64,000 nucleotides of DNA from Diadema setosum (lineage: Eukaryota > Echinodermata > Echinoidea > Diadematoida > Diadematidae). Location of the stretch: the NCBI RefSeq assembly GCF_964275005.1, contig NC_092686.1, positions 40,769,511-40,833,510 on the forward strand. Reading direction: 5' to 3'. Every line of letters starts with the position of its first letter. The stretch's first letter is position 1. A program made the translations under genes and the position numbers. Positions 60,579 to 64,000 of this stretch are shown in pieces. The notes under the pieces were generated by a model. It saw nothing but the letters and a program-made list of their open reading frames with translations. It made no database searches and was not told where the DNA came from.

Positions 60579-63500
60579 AAGGGATCGTACAGTTTTGGTT
60601 GAGACCTAATTTCAGGTTTCTAACATAGTCTGGGTGCCAGAGGCTGAACCTTGTTTTACCGTCCACCCAATGTTTTTTTTATGGTTTTACCCTATTTCGG
60701 GGGTGCTGAATCCGAATCTGGATGATGCAACTCTTGCATCCTTGAGGATTTTGAGATATTCAAGATGGCCGCCAAAATGGCCGCCCGAACTGGAAATTCC
60801 CACGTATTTCCTTCTAAATGGTGTGAAATTGAAAACAATTGATGGTTTTACCCTATTTCGAGGGTGCTGAATCCGAAACTGGACGATGCAACTCTTGCAT
60901 CCATGAGGGTTTTGAGATATTCAAGATGGCCGCCAAAATGGCCACCAAAACCGAAAATTCCCACGTATTTCCTTCTAAATGGTGTGAAATTGAAAACAAT
61001 TGATAATTCTATCCTATTTGGAAGGTGCTGAATCCGAATATGGATGATGCAACTCATGCATCCATGAAGTATTTGAGATATTCAAGATGGCCGCCAAAAT
61101 GGCCGCGCCAATTAAAACTGGAAATTCCCATGTATTTCCTTCTAAATGGTGAGAAATTGAAAACAATTGATGGTTTTACCCTATTTCGAGGGTGCTGAAT
61201 CCGAAACTGGATGATGCAACTCTTGCATCCATGAAGTTTTTGAGATATTCAAGATGGCCGCCAAAATGGCCGCCAATTAAAACCGGAAATTCCCACGTAT
61301 TTCCTTCTAAATGGTGAGATATGGAAAACAATTGATGGTTTTGCCCTATTTCGAGGGTGCTGAATCCGAATCTGGATGATGCAACTCTTGCAACCATATA
61401 GTTTTCGAGATATTCAAGATGGCCGCCAAAATGGCTGCCAATCAAAACCGGAATTTCCCACGTATTTCCTTCTAAATGGTGAGATATGGAAAACAATTGA
61501 TGGTTTTACCCTATTTCGAGGGTGCTGAATCCGAATCTGGATGATGCAACTCTTGCTTCCTAGAGGATTTTGAGATATTCAATATGGCCGCCAAAATGGC
61601 CGCCAAAACCGAAAATTCCCTCGTATTTCCTTCTAAATGGTGAGAAATTGAAAACAATTGATGGTTTTGCCCTATTTCGAGGGTGCTGAATGAGAATCTG
61701 GATGATGCAACTCCTGCATTGTTGAATATTTTGAGATATTCAATATGGCCGCCAGAATGGCCACCCAAAACGAAAGTTCCCATACATTGAAAGCCATTGG
61801 TGGTTTTTATCTTATTTTGAGTGTGCTGAATCCGAAGCTCAGGATACAACTCTTGCATCCTTAAGGGTTTTGAGATGATAAAGATGGTCGCCAAAAATGA
61901 CCGCCAAAAACGGAAATTCATATGTAGACCCCCTATTTCCTTCTAAATGGTGTAAAATATAAAACAGTTGGTGGTTTTACACTATTTTGAGTTTGCTGAA
62001 TTTGAAGCTCCAGGATACAGCTCTTGCTTCCTTGAGGGTTTTGAGATACTAAAGATGGCCGCCAGAATGGCCCCTAAATGGCCGTTAAAAACAAAATTTT
62101 CCATGTAAGCCCTCTGTTACCTTCTAAATGGTGTAAAATTGAAAACAATTGGCGGTTTTACTCTATTTCGAGGGTGCTGAGTCCGAACCTGGTTGATGCG
62201 ACTTTCGTATTCTTTTTAAGGGTTTTTAAGATGTCCAAGATGACCGCCAATATAACTGTCAAAAATTGGAAAATTTTAGACCCTATTCAGTACCCTCGAA
62301 ACTTGGTTGTTGAAATTCATCCATTCGTTAGGGTTTTTAGACGACCAAGATGACAGCCAAAGTAAGTGGCAGAATTCCAATGTTAATATATTTTTCTTAA
62401 TGGTAAAAGTATTAAAATAAATTGATGGTCTTACCCTATTACGAGGGTGCTGAAGGTCTTTGAAGGTTTTGGGACATCTAAAATATCCTGTATGAACGGA
62501 AACTCCTTAACATTTTCTTATACTTAAATTATTACCTCCATGTTGTCGTTTGTTTTTTTACTCAATTTTTTTTTTCGCGTTACCTGTGATATGACCGTCC
62601 CCTCGTGTGTGTTTGTAATATATTATACATATACACATATATAATGTTACATCATAATTGAAAAAAAATTGAAGCATAACTATAAAAATGTCCCACTCGT
62701 GTCTTCAACAATGTCATCAAGACCATCAATATAAACCAAATAACCAATTTGAGTGTTCATGGATGAAGAGATTAAAACTGCTCATGGATTAAGACAGGTA
62801 ATATTGGGTAATTTCAGTACACTTCTCTACATCACTATCACAATATGATATGTTTGCCATATCTCACCATTAAGAAGGAAATACGTGGGAAATTCCGGTT
62901 TTATTTGGCGGCCATTTTGGCGGCCATCTTGAATATCTCAAAAACTTCATGGATGCAAGAGTTGCATCATCCAGATTCGGATTCAGCACTCTCGAAATAG
63001 GGCAAAACCATCCGAATTGTTTTCCATATCTCACCATTTAGAAGGAAATACGTGGGAATTCCCGTTTTTAATTGGCGGCCATTTTGGCAGCCATCTTGAA
63101 TATCTCAAAAACTTCATGGATGCAAGAGTTGCATCATCCAGTTTCGGATTCAGCACCCTCGAAATAGGGTAAAACCATCAATTATTTTCAATTTCTCACC
63201 ATTTAGAAGGAAATACATGGGAATTTCTGGTTTTGCGGCCATTTTGGCGGCCATCTTGAATATCTCAAAAACTTCATGGATGCATGAGTTGCATCATCCA
63301 TATTCGGATTCAGCACCTTCCATATAGGATAGAATCATCAATTACTTTCAATTTCACACCATTTAGAAGGAAATACGTGGGAATTTTCGGTTTTGGCGGC
63401 CATTTTGGCGGCCATCTTGAATATCTCAAAACCCTCAAGGATGCAAGATTTGCATCATCCAGATTCGGATTCAGCACCCTCAAAATGGAGTAAAACCGTC

Positions 63501-64000
63501 AATTGTTTTCAATCTATCACCATTTAGAAGGAAATACGTGGGAATTTCCAGTTCGGGCGGCCATTTTGGCGGCCATCTTGAATATCTCAAAACCCTCAAG
63601 GATGCAAGAGTTGCATCATCCAGATTCGGATTCAGCACCCCCGAAATAGGGCAAAACCATCAAAAAACATTGGGTGGACGGTAAAACAAGGTTAGGCCCA
63701 AAAAGTTGCTTTGGCACCCAGACTAACATTTTTTGGTGAGATAACGAGAAACCTCTTTTGAAACATGAAAGAGCATGTAATTCTATGAGGAATTCAACGT
63801 TTATTTGATGAAAATTGGTTTTGAAATGGCTGAGATATCCAAAAAGAGCGATTCTAATAAAGTGTGGGACCCACACTTTATTACAATCGCTTTGTTTTAC
63901 TTTGTTTTTGGATGTTTCAGTCATTCCAAACCCGATTTTCATCAAATAAACTTTGAATTCCTCTTAAAATGGTATGCTCTGTACTATATAACTGTTTTCT
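60579..64000. mobile_element. 'gggatggta' foldback MITE, split by a 3.1-kb insertion (right end beyond window)
   Basis: 60579-60626 (gggatcgtacagttttgg, gagacctaatttcaggtttc) joins in sense to 63725-64000 (ttggtgagataacgagaaac onward) exactly as in the intact copies at 6812 and 22902. The interruption is the element below. Confidence 0.85.
60627..63724. mobile_element. 3.1-kb palindromic element made of ~160-bp tandem units, AACAT target duplication
   Basis: Ends agtctgggtgcca (60627) and tggcacccagact (to 63724), with a further inverted pair accttgttttaccgtccacc / ggtggacggtaaaacaaggt. Flanked by AACAT at 60622-60626 and 63725-63729. The left half holds about 11 direct units (near 60680, 60841, 61003, 61168, 61333, 61499, 61660, 61797, 61968, 62149, 62424) containing accctatttcgagggtgctg and aagatggccgcc. 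The right half holds about five units in inverted orientation (62865-63665). About 62,490-62,860 is a unique AT-rich spacer. The open frames of both strands are repeat artefacts. Family unknown to me. Confidence 0.85.

Noticed and set aside
61176..61921. Open frames of 106 and 136 codons with repeated GGHFGGHLEYLK
   Set aside because: They follow the ~160-bp tandem units of the palindromic element and recur in its inverted half; a repeat artefact, not a protein family.
59844..64000. Search for sema, PSI or earlier IPT exons of the MET-family gene
   Set aside because: No Cys-spaced or IPT-like frame with usable splice sites was found; the region is almost all repeats, so those exons probably lie to the right.

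Overview
This is a eukaryotic window, not bacterial: coding sequence is split by GT-AG introns, simple repeats and A/T/G/C homopolymers are everywhere, and most of the DNA is made of short foldback (MITE-like) elements. The two recognisable genes (a BRPF-type histone-acetyltransferase scaffold and a MET-family receptor tyrosine kinase), TTAGGG-like degenerate arrays and the repeat style fit a marine deuterostome invertebrate. An echinoderm such as a sea urchin is my best guess, but that is an inference from repeat style and not a proven assignment.

Layout. Positions 1-16.6 kb hold no gene I recognise. They are repeat-rich and include a 1.67-kb non-autonomous hAT-like element with perfect 8-bp target duplications (624-2296), several foldback MITEs, and a CpG-rich patch with a perfect CRE (about 12.56-12.68 kb) that may be a promoter with a non-coding first exon. 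From 16.74 to 44.60 kb on the + strand lies a complete BRPF1-like coding region in 11 coding exons. Splice phases are consistent throughout and sum to 1289 codons plus stop. It carries a C2H2 finger, an EPC-like acidic region, a PHD-knuckle-PHD (PZP) module, a bromodomain, an AT-hook and a C-terminal PWWP domain. The intron between the serine-rich exon and the PWWP exon is 11.8 kb.

From 44.6 to 53.3 kb is a convergent intergenic space with duplicated palindromes and a repeat full of nuclear-receptor-type AGGTCA direct repeats. On the - strand, 59.84 to 53.35 kb, seven in-phase exons encode the last 473 residues of a MET-family receptor: the end of an IPT domain, a transmembrane helix, a short juxtamembrane region, a complete tyrosine kinase and a short tail with one YVNV docking site. 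The sema/PSI/upstream IPT exons are not visible and should lie beyond the right edge. From 60.6 to 63.7 kb is a 3.1-kb palindromic element built of about 160-bp tandem units in opposed orientations, inserted into an older foldback MITE with a 5-bp target duplication.

The two genes are convergent and have no obvious functional link: one acts on chromatin in the nucleus (KAT6/KAT7 complexes), the other at the plasma membrane. I found no tRNA or rRNA gene and no CRISPR array. I found no convincing new protein system; the most unusual content is the nested, foldback-dense mobile DNA and the regulatory-like motifs it carries.
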